A DNA stretch of 64,000 nucleotides from Peromyscus leucopus (taxonomy: Eukaryota; Chordata; Mammalia; Rodentia; Cricetidae): positions 80,054,735-80,118,734 of the forward strand of contig NC_051066.1 of assembly GCF_004664715.2 (NCBI RefSeq), given 5' to 3'. This document shows, one piece after another, positions 63,572-64,000 of the stretch. The position numbers and the translations under genes are program-made. Each line of letters starts with the position of its first letter. Positions within the stretch are counted from its first letter, which is position 1. The notes under the pieces were generated by a model. It was not told where the DNA came from, did no database searches, and saw only the letters and a list, made by a program, of their open reading frames with translations.

Positions 63572-64000
63572 AGGGAAGGAGGCAGTGAGGTAATGAAGGA
63601 AGGAAAAGCTTCTGTCTTGGGAGATTGGGTGGGGGAATGGCCGCGCCTGGGGACCTCCAGTCCCTCAGGGGGAGGAGGGGCACGTCCTTGCTCTGGAGTC
63701 CAGAGCTTGCGGTGCAGCGGTGCATCCTAGGGTCTCAGGTGCATTTACGAAATTGACTCTGGGGCTGGTCTGACTGTCCCATCCGGGTATCGAGGCACAA
63801 TGCCTGGGCTCTTCTCTTTTTGCCCTCTGGAGGGCTCAGACTTTGGAAACGTTTCTGTTTGGTGTGAAGAAACAAACAAACAAACAACAACAAAAAACAG
63901 CCTTCACATCTAACCAGATCTTGGATTCCGCATCGCTTTTCTTCAAATGGGAGGCAGAGATATATATGCCCAAGGTGCGGAGAGGGGACACAAGCCTTTT

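Overview
This is a mammalian genomic window from a muroid rodent, most likely a cricetid (hamster, vole or deer-mouse group). B1 (Alu-like), B2/B3-type and ID/B4-type SINEs, a URR1-type hAT element and long CA/GA/GGT microsatellites indicate a rodent. The youngest B1 copy (17,511-17,657) carries a variant internal segment that I associate with cricetids rather than mouse or rat. The protein recognised here also differs from the mouse and rat versions as I recall them. The species is inferred, not proven.

The only protein-coding gene I can support is the 5' part of Wt1 (Wilms tumour 1 zinc-finger transcription factor), on the + strand from about 55,590 and running off the right edge. The first three coding exons have exact splice junctions and known lengths: exon 1 (55,787 or 55,997 to 56,441), exon 2 (61,858-61,980, 123 bp) and exon 3 (62,390-62,492, 103 bp). 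Together they encode the proline/glycine-rich N-terminal repression and self-association region; the zinc-finger exons lie beyond the window. An in-frame CUG 70 codons upstream of the AUG, in a better initiation context than the AUG, marks the N-terminally extended isoform. Intron 1 holds a second GC-rich island whose end matches the alternative first exon of the short AWT1 isoform: ATG GAG AAG G followed by GT at 60,110-60,121, in frame with exon 2.

Positions 1 to about 55,000 are Wt1 upstream intergenic DNA. I find no credible protein-coding gene there. The stretch is a mosaic of SINEs, old L1/MIR/L2/MER5A fragments, microsatellites and repeat-poor single-copy blocks. Some AT-rich blocks (22.85-23.17 kb, 43.55-43.72 kb, 44.93-45.19 kb, 46.48-46.74 kb, 50.28-50.53 kb) and a mixed block at 51.64-52.15 kb look like candidate distal regulatory elements. 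From about 53 kb the base composition rises into the Wt1 CpG-island promoter. The WT1 antisense RNA (WT1-AS/Wt1os) is known to run leftward through this interval in other mammals, but its exons cannot be placed from sequence alone.

No novel protein system is apparent. The most rewarding observations are the AWT1 exon, the CUG extension with a short glutamine run, a perfect 10-bp inverted repeat of homeodomain-type sites in intron 1, a full CRE palindrome in intron 3, and nested or young transposon insertions useful as lineage markers.
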